The notes under the pieces were generated by a model. The model had not been told where the DNA came from, ran no database searches, and saw nothing but the letters and a program-made list of their open reading frames with translations. A program made the translations under genes and the position numbers. A stretch of DNA of 64,000 bases from Scedosporium boydii (taxonomy: Eukaryota > Ascomycota > Sordariomycetes > Microascales > Microascaceae), in the NCBI GenBank assembly GCA_002221725.1, contig NJFT01000104.1, positions 1 to 64,000 of the forward strand, given 5' to 3'. Of the stretch, positions 22,347-35,069 are shown in pieces. The number at the start of each line of letters is the position of its first letter. The first letter of the stretch is position 1.

Positions 22347-24253
22347 ACCGTCGTCGTTAATTTCCTTTTCAACCTGGTTTGTTACGAACCCTCCCATGTT
22401 GGTATGATAGATGCCACCTGGGTGGGTGTTTTCAGTACGGCGTCAAACTGGAAATGCGGAGAATAGCATGGAACTTGAAATAGATGAATGATACCTGCCT
22501 AATCCTGTTTTAAAAGATGTGCGGTTGTGTATCATGTACTCTTTCAGACTTAGCGAACTTGTGTTGGAGATCAGGTGCCATGGACTCAGGAGATCCTATT
22601 CGGAGCTCCTCAAGTTTTGACCTGCTAAATTGGCATGAGATAGTAAGAGATAGAGCCGTGCCTGGGTTTTCATCTTCATCGCTCCTGGAGCATCAAATGA
22701 TAAGTCGTATTGCTGACTACATCAAAATGTGAAGCACTAAGAATTAGAGATGTTGTGTCGCACTTCTCCGATCGCAGAGTTATGGAGTTCTGTCTGTGTT
22801 CCATCCCCAATTTTAATGAACGCCGCCTCTCGGCAGGAAGTGCTTGGTTGAGGCACGCAAGACGCCTTTGCGTATGGCTGGCAGGCAGTCGAGTTTTTTT
22901 TTTTAACAATGCGATTTCGATTCTTACCGCTGTTCGATGCAGTAGACGCCCGTGAATAGTCTCTCATGCATGGCTTTTCGTCAAAGGCCGCGGATATAAA
23001 TGTCCTGACGAAGGCTGCAACGCCACCACAACGTACCGGCGGTGTTTGTGCGTGGGGGTGGAAACCCACCTCTCACCCATGGCTGATCCAGGCCACCTGC
23101 TGCATTGTCTTGGTCAACAGCCAGCGGCGAGTCGAGCTATGCACGAAACATGCAAGGGTCACCAAGGGCTTTGGTTCTGCCCCATAAAAAATTAAGGTTT
23201 AGCGCCGAAAGCCCTTACCGAGTTCATCAATCCATCCATGCAACTGGTACCGACGACTTGGAAGTACCTTTGTACAAAACCCTGGTAACGAAGCTGGGAT
23301 TCATATGCACAGGGACACAAGCCTCTCTCGAACAGCCAATGTGCATTCATTGCTACATACATACGCACACTGATGAGGCAGGATGCAGGGTGCCAGCAAG
23401 CTCGGCCGATTGATACAAGTCGTCAAGTGAACTACGAGCAGGGAGAATGTTGTTTATGAATGAAATACCTCAGTATAGTAACTAGAAAGGGGGCAAGAGG
23501 ACACACTCTTCATCTATTGATGTACAAAGCCTCTCAAGGTACTACCTATATATATGAGAAATATACTAGAACTTAAGATATCGAGGTATTATACACTGAA
23601 GGGAACTTTATCGTGAAGGGCTATCCACCCTTTCACATTGGCACGATGTCTAAGGGCCTGACTATCCAGTATCGCCGATAGGTCTTTAAAGCAACACCAG
23701 TGTCGTAGGCTGTATAATGCCAAACTCTAGTGCGGTCTAGTACTATGGTAAATACTATCTCTTGGCACTTTCGTGATAGATCTAATAGCTAACCTGGGAA
23801 ATAGGACAGTATTTCTTTGTCTTTGAAGCGGTTAATAGAAGGTGGTGGTGTTAAGTGGAACGAGCCTCGAGAAAGGGTGCCGTAGCTACGCCGACGGCCT
23901 CGTTCTCCGAATCGATTTCTCTCCCACGATAGTTCTGATCTTAAAATTGCTAGAGCACGGCCCTTATCCGCTGCTATTACCCCTTCTGAGCCTCATGAAT
24001 ATTCTCTTAGTCTCGTACAGCGATTGTCGCTGGGATAGCAACATGAAGGCGGGGCGCAGGCGTAGGTTGCTAAAATAGAGAAAATGAAGATTAAAACGGG
24101 ATGGGGGGGATAGGACGAAAGTAGCGCTCAGGCTCTTTCGAGAAGAGGAGCTTCTAAAGAGCCGTAGTTGAAAACTCAGAGATTGCAAAAAAGTTTCAAT
24201 GGGAGAGATCAAAAAAACAACGGGGTGGAGAAGGGAAAAAAATCGAAAAGAAT
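22347..24253. other. Gene-poor stretch with second AT-rich patch
   Basis: No supported gene. The part around 23430-23830 is AT-rich with TATA-type tracts, similar in look to the block at 20.2-21.0 kb. Confidence 0.45.
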
Positions 24254-24331
24254 GCTCAGGCCGAGACTCGAACTCGGATCATTTGCTACCCCTCATGGAA
24301 GGCAAATATTCTACCCCTGAACCACCTGAGC
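24254..24331 (-). tRNA. tRNA-Gly (anticodon UCC) with 8-nt intron
   Basis: On the minus strand the acceptor stem GCTCAGG pairs fully with CCTGAGC. The D-arm region reads GTGGTTCAGGGGTAGAAT, the anticodon stem TTTGC/GCAAA encloses a loop CTTCCA(T/A) with anticodon TCC, and the T-arm CCGAG-TTCGAGT-CTCGG is perfect. Eight extra bases (TGAGGGGT or GAGGGGTA) sit right after position 37, the canonical site of nuclear tRNA introns. Confidence 0.93.
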
Positions 24332-24601
24332 TAATGGGTGTTGTTGAAAGGCAGCTTGTTATTTCTCTCTATACACTAACGTCACAGGCTTACATAATAT
24401 TTTACAGTGGCAAGGGGCCGATGGCGGGGTATGGTGGGGTGGCACTGCTTCCTTTGACGATCGCAGGACCAGAACCAGATCAACGGCGCAAAACTAGGCA
24501 ACCGCTTTTCGAACGATATAAATCTCTTCCGGGACCTCTATTTCTTGTGTGGTATTCGAACCTTCAAGCTATATTTCCGTCAAATTCAAATTACCGCAAA
24601 A

Positions 24602-25431
24602 ATGGCTGCCCCTTCAGACCAGAGGATAGCTGTCCCCATAGATGATCCCAATGCCGATACAGAATGGTAAGTCCGAGATCGAAGACGACTTCGCCTGGAT
24701 GGCTGCATCGCTGACCCCATCACAGGAACGATATCCTAAGACAGCACGGCATCATACCAGAGAAACCACCGAGCCCCACGCCCATGATCGAGGAGGCCAT
24801 CGAGGAAGCCCGACGCCTTGCACACGAGAACAGATTAGAAGGCAAGGAACTTGACGAGCTCGACGAACTCGAGGACGAGGAGGACGAAGCGTTCCTAGAA
24901 TTGTATCGACAGAAGCGCATGCAGGAGCTCAGCGCGTTGAGCAAGAAATCCGTGCACGGAACCGTTTACCCGATCTCCAAGCCGGAATACGGACGAGAAA
25001 TAACGGAGGCTTCGAACAAAGGACCCGTGTTTCTCAATCTTACATCCTCTACGAACACAAACGTGGAGTCTAGGGTTCTTTCTGAGCTGTGGCGCCAGGC
25101 GGCGAAGGAGTATGGGGAGGTGAAGTTTTGCGAGATGCGGGCTGATAGGGCGATTGAGAACTATCCCGAGAAGAATTGCCCCACGATACTCGTCTACAAG
25201 AACGGCGACATTATCAAGCAAATAGTTACTTTGGTCACGGTCGGCGGTGTGAGGATGAACATGCTCAACATTGACAACCTTCTTGTTGAGACGGGCGCAG
25301 TTCCGGAGTCGGATATGAGAATTCTCAAGAGGAGGAGAGCAGCTGAAGAGGCAGAAGATGAGCGATTGATGAGCAATAAGAGCATAAAAACGTCAAAAAC
25401 GCTTGACGACGACGATGATGATTGGGACTAA
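24602..25431 (+). CDS. PLP2: Phosducin-like protein PLP2
   Basis: Model join(24602..24666, 24726..25431), 256 aa. Phosducin-like proteins with a thioredoxin fold act as co-chaperones of the cytosolic chaperonin CCT, helping actin and tubulin folding; Plp2 is essential in yeast. Visible features: a helical acidic N-terminal half (EEAIEEARRLAHENRLEGKE near 67-85), the conserved lead-in YPISKPEYGREITEAS, a thioredoxin-like core with NYPEKNCPTILVYKNGDI lacking the redox CxxC as in this family, and an acidic tail DDDDDDWD. The intron donor GTAAGT and acceptor CACAG split the Trp codon of TEW/NDILRQHG in frame. Convergent with the LRR gene, 103 bp apart. Confidence 0.92.
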
Positions 25432-25534
25432 AGTCGAATCGACAGAAGAACAAAAAATAAAGAAAAATTGCCTCCCATGCACCACGCACCCATGCAAATA
25501 TTAGAACAGAATTTCCAGTACCGTTTACATATCG

Positions 25535-27072
25535 TTATACATTTTCCCCATCCCGACCTCGAAGCTCCTCCAGAGTCGTTCCACGCGTGATATTCCGGGG
25601 CACGCAGGCTAGCGAGCATCCTACGTTGAAGAATGGCACCACGTCCGGATCGTGTAGGCGAGGGAGTTGTGGACGAGTTGGTGAGTTGTATTTTATGCCC
25701 CACCACTCAACCCACTGCGTCACAGGGGTGATGAGATGGTGTCCGCATATTGAACAGTGGACGCCACCGCTTTCTCGTTGGGCCAACGCCTTTCGAAGAA
25801 GTTCCCGTAGATGTTCAAAGGAGTCGTCTGGAAGGTAGTCTGGAAACTCTCGAAGCAGAGAGCTCTGATAGCATTTTCTCAAGGTCAATTCCTGGAGACT
25901 CGGCACTCGGGATGGGGTCGGCAAGGGTGAAACTTCTAAGTCTTGAGATTCGGCAGTCCCCTCGTCTAAGGGCACTGTTAAGTCCATCTCCGGGGCTCGC
26001 TTTCCTATACCGGCGGGAAATCGGATAGCTGAGCGAGCAACAAAATACGCAGTAATGGCGGATATTTCGCTGCCATCAATTGCGTCGTCGATCTCGCGCG
26101 CTTTTGCAACAAGGGCCCGGTCTACCTGCAACAGCGGATTGAGCTGGACGCTAAGGGAGACCAGGTTGGATCCCGGGCCTAGAAGCTTCAGAAGGGAGCT
26201 TGGCAGAAACTTGAGTCGATTTTGAGAGATGTTCAGCTCTCTCAAATTTGTCAAGTTGCCAATGGAATCGGGTAGCTCTTCAATCCGGTTCCCCCTCAAG
26301 CTTAGCAGGGTGAGGTTCTCCAAATCGAAGATGGCACCTGGTACCTTGCTGAGTCTGTTGTTTGCGAGGAAGAGTTTAATGCTTGGGTCCTTTGGCTCGA
26401 AGGGAACGTCTTGGGTGACGATGGGGATTGGCGCAAGGGTGGAAATCGGTACAATCGTGTCATTGGATATAGATTGAAGATGAAGATCACTGGAATTCGG
26501 TTAGGACGATAATGGTAAAGCAAACAGACATCGAGAGAGGGGAAAACCTACGATAAATCAATGGTCTCTACGCCATCATCGATGCACATCTGGATAGTCT
26601 TCCTCGCAACAGCCTCAGCCCCCGAAAGCTTCGGCCCGTCCGGACGGATGGGCAGGGGAAGTTTTGCTTTGGGAGGAAATGTAGAGCTCGTCAACCCCGG
26701 CAAGTCATCGTCACACGCGCCATCATCACTAGCCTCTGTCATCCATACACCGCTGTCAAAGTGTCGCGCAAACTTTCGATTTGGCCTCGGAGGTGGAATT
26801 GCATCCTCCCCGAAACAAGAGTCCGACGAAGGTGCGGGTTGCTGTTCATACCAGGACCCGACCAGGCGCTTCTTTCTTCGAACGCGTGTGTAATTCTCAA
26901 CGGATGGATCATCGTCACTGGAAAAGAAGGCAGGGTCACTTGAGGTGGAAACTACGGGCGGTGCCTCGGATCTATCCAACCGGGCGCGTTTCCTCGTGCG
27001 AGTGCTAATGCTCTGGGTGCGCTCGTCCCAGGACACGGCAGGAAGCCGGGGTAGAGTTGGTTCCTCTGCCAT
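25535..27072 (-). CDS. Leucine-rich repeat protein with Cys-pair C-terminus
   Basis: Model complement(join(25535..26489, 26552..27072)), 491 aa. Residues 1-170 are charged and low-complexity (nuclear-type KRAR and RRKKR basic clusters). Leucine-rich repeats follow at roughly 200-280: IKLFLANNRLSKVP, LTLLSLRGNRIEELP, LRELNISQNRLKFLP. The C-terminal ~75 residues contain CxxC at 419-422 (CSICGHH) and a second Cys pair at 465 and 469, a possible zinc site. Intron donor GTAGGT and acceptor TTCCAG are phase-consistent. The function is not known to me; the layout resembles conserved fungal LRR proteins of nuclear or cytosolic location, which is inference. Head-to-head with EMC1. Confidence 0.85.
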
Positions 27073-27584
27073 GGTTGCTGGCTAGCCTCTGCTCTCCCAA
27101 GTGGAACGGGGGAAAAATGAAAGATCAAATGGATGAAAAGAAAAAGCAGCACGAAACCCGAGAAGAATCAAGGAGATTGTAAGAGTACAATGGTAGAAAC
27201 TCCTATGACAGTACAGGAAAATAGCACGGTATTATTGTCAGTCCATTTACTGCTTGATCCCTGGAGGCGACCTCCACGATCGGAGTGGAATCATCTTTAG
27301 TGTGAAGTGTGACGCGAGCAAGAGTCCCCACACTCGTGATGCCGACGCGTTTTAGGAAAGGTCGAGTTCTATTGTCGTCGGTACACAGTATGCGCTTTTC
27401 AAACTGGCAACGACTGGATATGCGTTACATAATCACAACCAGGTTGAGGGACGGAAGTTGCCGTGTTTGGGAGTGGGCGTTGGGAGCTCCCATGCTGCAA
27501 TACTTGGGGAGCTTCAGGATTTCCTGACGAAATGACGAACTGTCAACATTTGCGCACCACCAGCCCGCAAACGATTTTCCAAAG
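27073..27584. promoter_or_regulatory. Divergent promoter, LRR gene / EMC1
   Basis: 512 bp between opposing start codons, with no internal gene. A shared promoter is inferred from position only. Confidence 0.4.
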
Positions 27585-30564
27585 ATGAGGTTTCCGCTCC
27601 TTTCGGCGAAAGCCCTTATTATCCTCGGGCTTTCTTCTCTCGCGCAAGCTGTTTTTCCCGATGAAGTTGGGACAATCGACTTCCATTACGACCTGCTAGG
27701 TGTTCCCCAGCCTAGCACCACGCTCTTCCACCGACCTAGGAAGGCCGAAAAAGCGAGCCTACTCTATACCTTGAGCGATGTCGGCATTCTCGGCGCAGTC
27801 AACCCGAGCAACGGTGCTGTTGTCTGGAGACAGCATGTCACAGGAAATATCACGACCGGCGGCGGTTTCCTACGAGCGGGCGATGGCCAAACCTGGCTTT
27901 GCAGTGCCTATGGTAACTCTGTCCACGGATGGGACGCTCTTACGGGACGGAATACGTGGTGGATGGATTTCGCCGGCGAGATCAAAGACTTGGAGATACT
28001 GGAGGTGACGGAAGAGGGACGAAAGGATGTCTTGGTCCTGCTGCATGAGGCTGGCGCGACTATCGTGCGGCGGCTTCGGGGAGATAATGGTAATGTTGTG
28101 TGGGAATCGAGGGATTCTGGAAAGGACATCCCCCTCCAAGTATCTACGAATATTGAATCGGTGTTTGCCGTCAGCTTGCACGGCAGCCCTTACAGCTTGA
28201 AGCTCTCGGTCCTGGATATCAAGACGGGCAAGCGAACTAACGAAATCGTTCTGGGAACAAATGGCGAAGTGCAATCTCCCGAGGATGTCATGTTTGTCGG
28301 CTCGAACTCTGCGACTCCAATCATTGCATGGACCGACCCGTCCATATCGAAGCTCCGTGTCAATGTCATCGGTACCAAAAACAAACAGGAATTCGCACTG
28401 AGCCCGGATGCCGTCAGTGTTGACATTCACGCTCCTCACCTGACACAGTCTAAACCTCACTTCTTGGTGCATACGAGGACAAAGACCGGCAATCGTGCCG
28501 AAGTTTACCATGTCAACCTCAAGAACAACGACGTATCAAAGGCTTACGACCTCCCACACCTTCCTGGTCTGGGCGCGGTGTCGACGAGCACGGATGGGGC
28601 TAATGTGTACTTCACCCGGATCACGGAAGAAGAAATCATTCTTGTGGACTCAACTTCTCACGGCATTCTTGGCAGATGGGCATTCCCGCCTGGCCGCGAT
28701 GTCCCTGCCCTTCATGCTACGACCGAAGTTTTGAGAAAGGCCGACGACAAGTACGCTATTCGCTCCGCCATTACGACCGCCTCGGACGAGTGGGTTCTTG
28801 TGAGGAATGGGGAAGTAATCTGGGCAAGACCGGAAGGCATGAGTGCCGCTGTTGCTGCTACTTTCGCTGAGATTCCCGAAGGAGAAGACCTCGCCAAGGC
28901 TTTGGAAGAAGAAGCCCATACAAACCCTCTTGCGGCATATGTGAGCCGCGTTAAGCGCCACCTCAATGACCTCGAATACTTGCCCGATTACCTGGCTGCC
29001 TTGCCGTCTCGTCTTCTTGGTAGTATTCTGGGTAGCTTGGTTGACTCGCACCCGACGGAGCTTATCCGAGACTCTTTCGGATTTAGGAAGCTCATCATTC
29101 TTGCTACCCGGCGAGGCCGAATTTACGCCCTCGATACGGGCAACCACGGCAAGGTTCTATGGTCGAAGAAGGCCATTGATCTCCCCAAGGGCCAGACATG
29201 GCAGGTTAGCGGTATTCTAGTTGACGAACCGAAGGGACAAGTCCGAGTCTTGGGGTCGCATGGCGACGTCACCGTCGTTCGGCCTGACTCCGGCGAGGTG
29301 GTGGATTTTACACCCCCCGAAGATCAAGCAGTTATTTCTAAGACGGCGATTGTCAATGGTCCCGCTGGCCCTTGGGTACTAACTATCGGGTCGGGTGGCA
29401 ACCTTGAGAGCGTGTTGCCGGAAGGCGCGGCGAATCAGACTATTGTGCTACGTGGCGACCATGGTGAGATCACGGGAGTCAGACTAAGCCACGACAGGTC
29501 GGCCGTCAAGCAGACGACATCTTGGGTATTTAGGCCACCTATTGGTCAAGATATCGTTTCTGCTACTGCCCGACCATCGCATGACCCAGTTGCGTCCATC
29601 GGCCGTGTCCTCGCGGATCGTAAGGTTCGATACAAGTATCTGAACCCGAATACGCTACTTGTAGCGGCGGTGAACAAGAAGGAGCATGTCCTTACGACGT
29701 ATCTGCTGGATTCTGTGTCAGGTCAGATCCTGTCATCCGCGTCTTACGAGGGCGTTGATACGTCCAAGCCAATCGACTGTGTCATGTCCGAAAACTGGTT
29801 CGCCTGCACTTTCTTCGGAGAGTACAAGCTTCGAGATGGATCCAACCGATCTATCAAGGGATACCAAATCTCGATGACCGACCTGTACGAATCGGAGGTC
29901 TCCAACGACCGGGGCCCGCTGGGCGATGCTGAGAAATACTCGCCACTGGACCCTGTAGGCGTGCCTGCAAACCCGGTGCTGCCTTCGGTTGAGTCCTTGT
30001 CCTGGGTAGTGTCTGGACCGATTGAGAGACTTTCAGTGACACAAACGCGACAGGGCATTACGCGTCGCCAACTATTGGCGTACATGCCTGAGGCTCACTC
30101 GGTCATTGGCATCCCTCGGGAGGTGCTCGACCCCAGACGGCCAGTTGGTAGGGATCCTACGAAGGAAGAGCTGGAAGCTGAGGGTCTTGCGCGGTACGCA
30201 CCCCAGATTGAGCTGGATCCTAGGCTCCTCGTTAGTCATGTCCGTGATGTAATCGGCGTGAAGGAGATCCTGGCCTCGCCCACCATCGTCGAGAGCACCA
30301 GCTTGGTTCTGGCTTACGGCATCGACGTCTTTGCTTCGAGGGTGACGCCCAGCCTTAAGTTTGACGTGCTTGGCAAGGAGTTTAACAAGGTGGCTCTTCT
30401 TGGTACTGTTGGCGCCCTTGCGCTTGGAGTTATGGCCCTCAAGCCTATGGTAAGTTTACAAAGAGAGAAAAAGCAATTTCACGGAACGGTGAATCAGAAA
30501 CGCTAACAGTGATCTATAGGTGAGGAGGAAACAGACGAACCAGAGGTGGGAAGCGCCGTCGTAG
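27585..30564 (+). CDS. EMC1: ER membrane protein complex subunit 1
   Basis: Model join(27585..30449, 30520..30564), 969 aa, about the size of EMC1 in other eukaryotes. Largest subunit of the EMC insertase, which places transmembrane helices in the ER membrane. Residues 1-22 form a clear signal peptide (hydrophobic core ALIILGLSSLAQA), followed directly by VFPDEVGTIDFHYDLLG, the conserved EMC1 start. The luminal part is a PQQ-type beta-propeller region (VNPSNGAVVWRQHVTG and similar repeats). The C-terminal DUF1620-type region leads to one membrane segment at ~936-952 (VALLGTVGALALGVMAL). A 70-bp intron (GTAAGT..TATAG) precedes a 14-residue cytosolic tail; without splicing the frame would end in a different tail, so the annotation depends on it. 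Confidence 0.95.
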
Positions 30565-32173
30565 TCGTGTAGTAATGGCTGGGGTGAGGGAGAGGGTGGA
30601 TTTGCTGTATCGCCTATTATATGAAAGACAGAAAGAAGATAATCTACTAGAAATTTTATGACCTTTGTTCTGCTTGCCCTGTTTATGGTTTGGGTTCGGC
30701 GTATATTTCGAATCTCAGGGAATGCTGATGAGAAGGAGAGAACATAAAATGGATGGCCTTCATTCCTATCTACTACCTCTAAAGTGGCCCTCGGTGATTC
30801 CTCGTCCTCTATCCTCTAAAGGGCATTACACACAATGTTCGGTATTCCTTTGCATATCAATTGCCATCGTCTATTCCTTCCTTCGCTGCGCTTCGAGGAT
30901 GTGATGATGAAGGATGAGGGCGTCCGGTTGGATACAGAAAGAGCAGGCCTCTCTGCCTGCTAGGTGCCGAGGACCTTGCGCATTTGCACAAGTCGCCCTG
31001 CTTTGATGGATTACTCTGTGTGTTCCATGTCAGAGCAAGCTTACCTTGGTATACCAGCGGGCACACCGGTCGGAGGGCAGACAGGGTCTTTATAGCCACA
31101 CCTATCTTATAACTCGGAGATACTTGCCATGGAGAGGCCCAGGCAGGCTGCAGAGTGCTGTAAGGCGTCTGTGTTGGGCTTGATGTGATTGGAGTTAATA
31201 CAAGAGGTCCAGGCGGGGGTTTCACATCATCACCGAAAGTCCACCCGGCCTGTTGCAGGAGTAATCTAAATACTTCTACCCGCATCAATTGACGTAGGGC
31301 TTGGATTATTTGTGCCCATGAAGTGTGATCGCGCCTGCTATTTCTTCTTCACTTCTACGCTATCTGTTCTTATTGCTTTTTCATTTAACCTCAACCGATT
31401 CATATTCGACACTCGCACCAGGCTCCGAAGAGAATGGAAGGATGCATGATGGTAGCGGGAGGCCGATCAAAAGCTGTACCTCGACACGATGGTTTCGATT
31501 TTGTTGGCATTCGTATTATTGACCAAAATCAGATTCGTCCACTGAACACTGGCAGACTCATTTCATCCGGGAGAGACATCATTGACGCGACGAGGAAATC
31601 AAAGAAGAGTATGATTACTATGATAAGAGGCACAATTAGGATTAAATGGGAGGAGGTTGGGATCGTCTGTGAACATATCCGCCGCCGACCAAATTGATTT
31701 GATGTCAATCAATGGTTGACCAGGCTGTGTGGATCCCAGTACTTTGCATACGCCAGGCTCTGCATTGTTGGTGCCTCAGTTCTGGCTCTGTGCGAAGCGA
31801 AGCCGCTGGGTAACAATATTTGATTGCGGGTTGCGGTTCGCGAACGGCGGACAGCGGAGGGCGGACAGCCCACCAACTCAACCTTTTTGACTGAACCTGG
31901 ATTGTCCATTTTTTTGGGTCTCGGGTTTTGGACAATACTGGTGACTTCCCCTCCATTCCTCAATTGGATCATCAGCCATATATAAAGAGAGGATATCGAT
32001 GCCCAACCCCATCTAGTGGTATTGTTTCCTCCTGCCTCTTACTTCTACTCAGCTTATTTCTCTAGTTTTTCTTGTTCCCCTCGGCCTGACTCTTGCCGGT
32101 TCTCCCAATGAATTTTGATTGTTTCCTCTGCCCGTGACTTGGACGCAACAGACTCCTCCCCTTCTAGATTACG
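30565..32173. other. Intergenic region, no gene seen
   Basis: 1.6 kb between EMC1 and the EST1-like gene. Short open frames on both strands (for example 30857-31288 minus, 31434-31697 plus) lack recognisable domains. The last ~200 bp are CT-rich and look like the leader of the downstream gene. Confidence 0.5.
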
Positions 32174-35069
32174 ATGGGGACGGGTGGGCAGGCCGTTCCC
32201 CTTGAGCGGAAAATTCAACTGCTTCAGCAATCGAGACATGTCCGCCACCAAGATCATCTCCCTTGCATTCTGTGCGCCGCCTCCATTGCCCTTGGCCTAG
32301 AATCCTATACCGAACACTTTACCTCTGTTCATGCCGATGTATTGGAGCGGGAGTTGGCTGCGAACCCCGGCGACACCAGTGCCAGTATAGCCCGCAAATA
32401 CTATAGGAGATCGCAGAACCCTCCAGCCCGGTAAGTCCCCCTCCCCCAAAAGGCTCCAGGCCTCCCACCCCTCGCCTCGCTCTCCTCGACCGCCTTCGGC
32501 TGGCACACTCCCAACCCCCACCGTTTCTAGGCTCCCCTTTAGGCTGCAGACCACTCCCTTGGAATTCCACGGAATTCCCTTGCTTCCGCGCCTCCCTTCT
32601 CTCCTTTCATTCCGCACCTTTCGTCCCTCGTGTTTACTTCGTACACCTCGCAAAGTGGCGAGTGCGTGGCGGGCGGTGGCGGGTGGCAAGCGCTACTATC
32701 CGCATCACCTACCAGTATCATAGTATCATACCTACGTTGCACTTCGTGCTGCCTGCTTCGTGCTTTCATCTCGTCCACTAAATTTCTAACGCCTGCCTTT
32801 CACGATATCTAGGCAGAAGCAATACGCCACCAACGACAACCCTGACCAACCTTCACCAGCCGGAGAACCCAAGTCCACCACTCCCAGGACTGCCGCTGCC
32901 GCTACGGACACGCCAGCCGCACCCGCCACACCCAGCCTCTCGAAGGCCTCAGCCCAACCAAATCGCGGAAGCCCCGTGGCCTCGTCACACAGTCAAACCT
33001 GGCGGTCCCGTGCGCGGCCGACCGCGTCGACGCCCGATCCCGAATTCTCTCGTCCCAAAGCTCAAAACCCGGTTCTATGGTCCGCGAACAATCCAGCGCA
33101 AGGAACTTCAGGTAAAAACCAGAACCCCCCGGCTCGCCCGCAACATGAAGATTCCGAAAACAAGACAGATACAATGCAGCGCCAGCCAGATACTCGCCCC
33201 ATTACGCAGCAACAGCTCGTCGCCGAAGTCAAGGGAATATATACTGGGCTTGTGATGGTCGAGTCGAAATGCATCGAGGTCGATACAGCGCAAGCGGACG
33301 AGAGTGCGAAAGAACTCAGTCACGAGCAATACCAGGCCCTAATCGCTTTACATCGGGCGCTCCTCCACGAACATCACGACTTCTTCCTTGCAAGTCAACA
33401 TCCCTCGGCAAGCGACGCTTTAAAGAGACTCGCATTAAAATACAGTATGCCTGCGCGCATGTGGAGGCATGCTATCCACTCATTCCTCGAGCTTCTCCGT
33501 AAGCGCCTTCCCGGATCACTTCAGCATATGTTAAGCTACATCTACCTCGCCTATAGCATGATGGGCCTCTTATATGAGACAGTCCCTGCGTATAAGGAAA
33601 CCTGGATTGAATGCTTGGGTGATCTAGGACGATATAGGATGGCTATCGAAGATGAAAGCGTTCATGACCGGGAAACGTGGACGGCAGTCTCGAGGTATTG
33701 GTATAGCAAGGCGTCCGATCTGTCGCCAACTACGGGCAGGCTGTATCACCACCTAGCCATTTTGGCTAGACCTAACTGGCTTCGCCAGCTCTTCTACTAT
33801 GCGAAATCGCTCTGTGTGCTGAGGCCTTTCCTGTCGACGCGCGAATCGATCCTCACGCTCTTTGACCCTGTTCTCTCCGAATCTGGGAGCCCGCTCCGCG
33901 AGTTGCAGGAGCCCATCGATGATGCATTTGTCCAGGCCCACGCTTGCATGTTTTTGGGCCAACACCCCGATCGATGGCGCACTACCACAAACAAATTCCT
34001 CGACCTTCTTGATAATCATATTGCCCGTACTGCAAAGCTATATATGGAGCCTGCCTATTATATGGGAATTGCTAATTCATGCGCTCTCGTTGAGTACGGA
34101 AGCAAGACTGGTCTGCTGTATAATATCATCAACCCTCTCCCATCGGAGAAACAGCAGGCACAGCCAGAAGAGAATGTGGAAGTTAAGGGCGAGGACCAAG
34201 ACAGCGCAATGAAGGGAGTCGAGGAGCAACAGCAGCAGCAGCAACCAACACAAGAACTAAGCACCGAATTCCTACAGGCACGCGAACTCTTTTGCAAGAC
34301 GGCTCGGGCAATATTCCAACGGCTAGGGGACCCCAATGTATGGCCGTTTGTCCACGTCACCATGGTGTTTATCCACCATCTTACGTTTTTCCCTAGTGGG
34401 ATCAGGCTCATCGAGCATGACTTCCCATGGAGGCCATTCACTGATCTCCTCAATACGTTGAAAACCGATTCCACCAGGTACGAAGATGAGAAGTTCCCGG
34501 GCCTTCACGACGACGCCGAGCCGCCGCGACCCTTGCCAGAGGACTTTGCCATGCGCGGCCTGCTCTGGACGGATAAGTATCACACTGAAGAGTGGTTCGG
34601 CAGGGCACAGGTGGATGACGAGGACAAGTATTTCGAGGTGGCCAGCATGGCAGAGCAAAGAAAGGAGAGAATCTTGTGGTTGGGGTGCCGCATTGCGGTT
34701 CTCTACAATAAGTGGATCTCTTACGACAAGAAGCTGAAGACCTTTGCGGTCGCTCCCGAGTTTGATGATGCTCCCGGGGAGGCTGGAGACGAGGATATTG
34801 AAATTGATGATGCAGTGGAGGCCGAGACCGAAGCCGAAGCAGAGACTCCGACCAATAAACGCACAACTGTGGACCTACAGGATTTGGACCTCGGTGAAGT
34901 CGGTCTGGAAATGGAAAGTCGGGAACAGCTGCTGGAACACCTACGGACCACCCAACAGAATCGAGATACTGCGGTGGAAGTCAAGGCGGAGGAGGATGGA
35001 CGGAATTTAGATCTACGGCGTTTGAGCCGTCGAGGCGAAGATGGCTTGGAGAGGGGGGGCCGGGGCTAG
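32174..35069 (+). CDS. EST1/SMG7-type RNA/DNA-binding domain protein
   Basis: Model join(32174..32430, 32813..35069), 837 aa. The core contains a 14-3-3-like/TPR helical region (residues ~190-400) and the EST1 DNA/RNA-binding signature near 396 (YHHLAILARPNWLRQLFYYA), as in telomerase-associated Est1 and nonsense-mediated-decay factors SMG5-7. Exon 1 holds a Cys31-x2-Cys34-x13-His48-x4-His53 arrangement resembling a C2H2 finger. The 382-bp intron is long for this genome, with GTAAGT donor and CTAG acceptor; phase 2/1 joins cleanly (..NPPAR then QKQY). The C-terminal part has a poly-Gln run, then acidic and Glu-rich segments. Whether it acts in telomere maintenance, RNA decay or another role cannot be told from sequence; filamentous fungi carry several such paralogues. 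Confidence 0.82.

Noticed and set aside
24531..24575. Possible second tRNA near the B-box-like GGTTCGAATACC (minus)
   Set aside because: No acceptor-stem pairing or A-box at the right distance.
34223..34245. CAG/CAA repeat
   Set aside because: Short poly-Gln tract in the EST1-like protein, ordinary in fungi.
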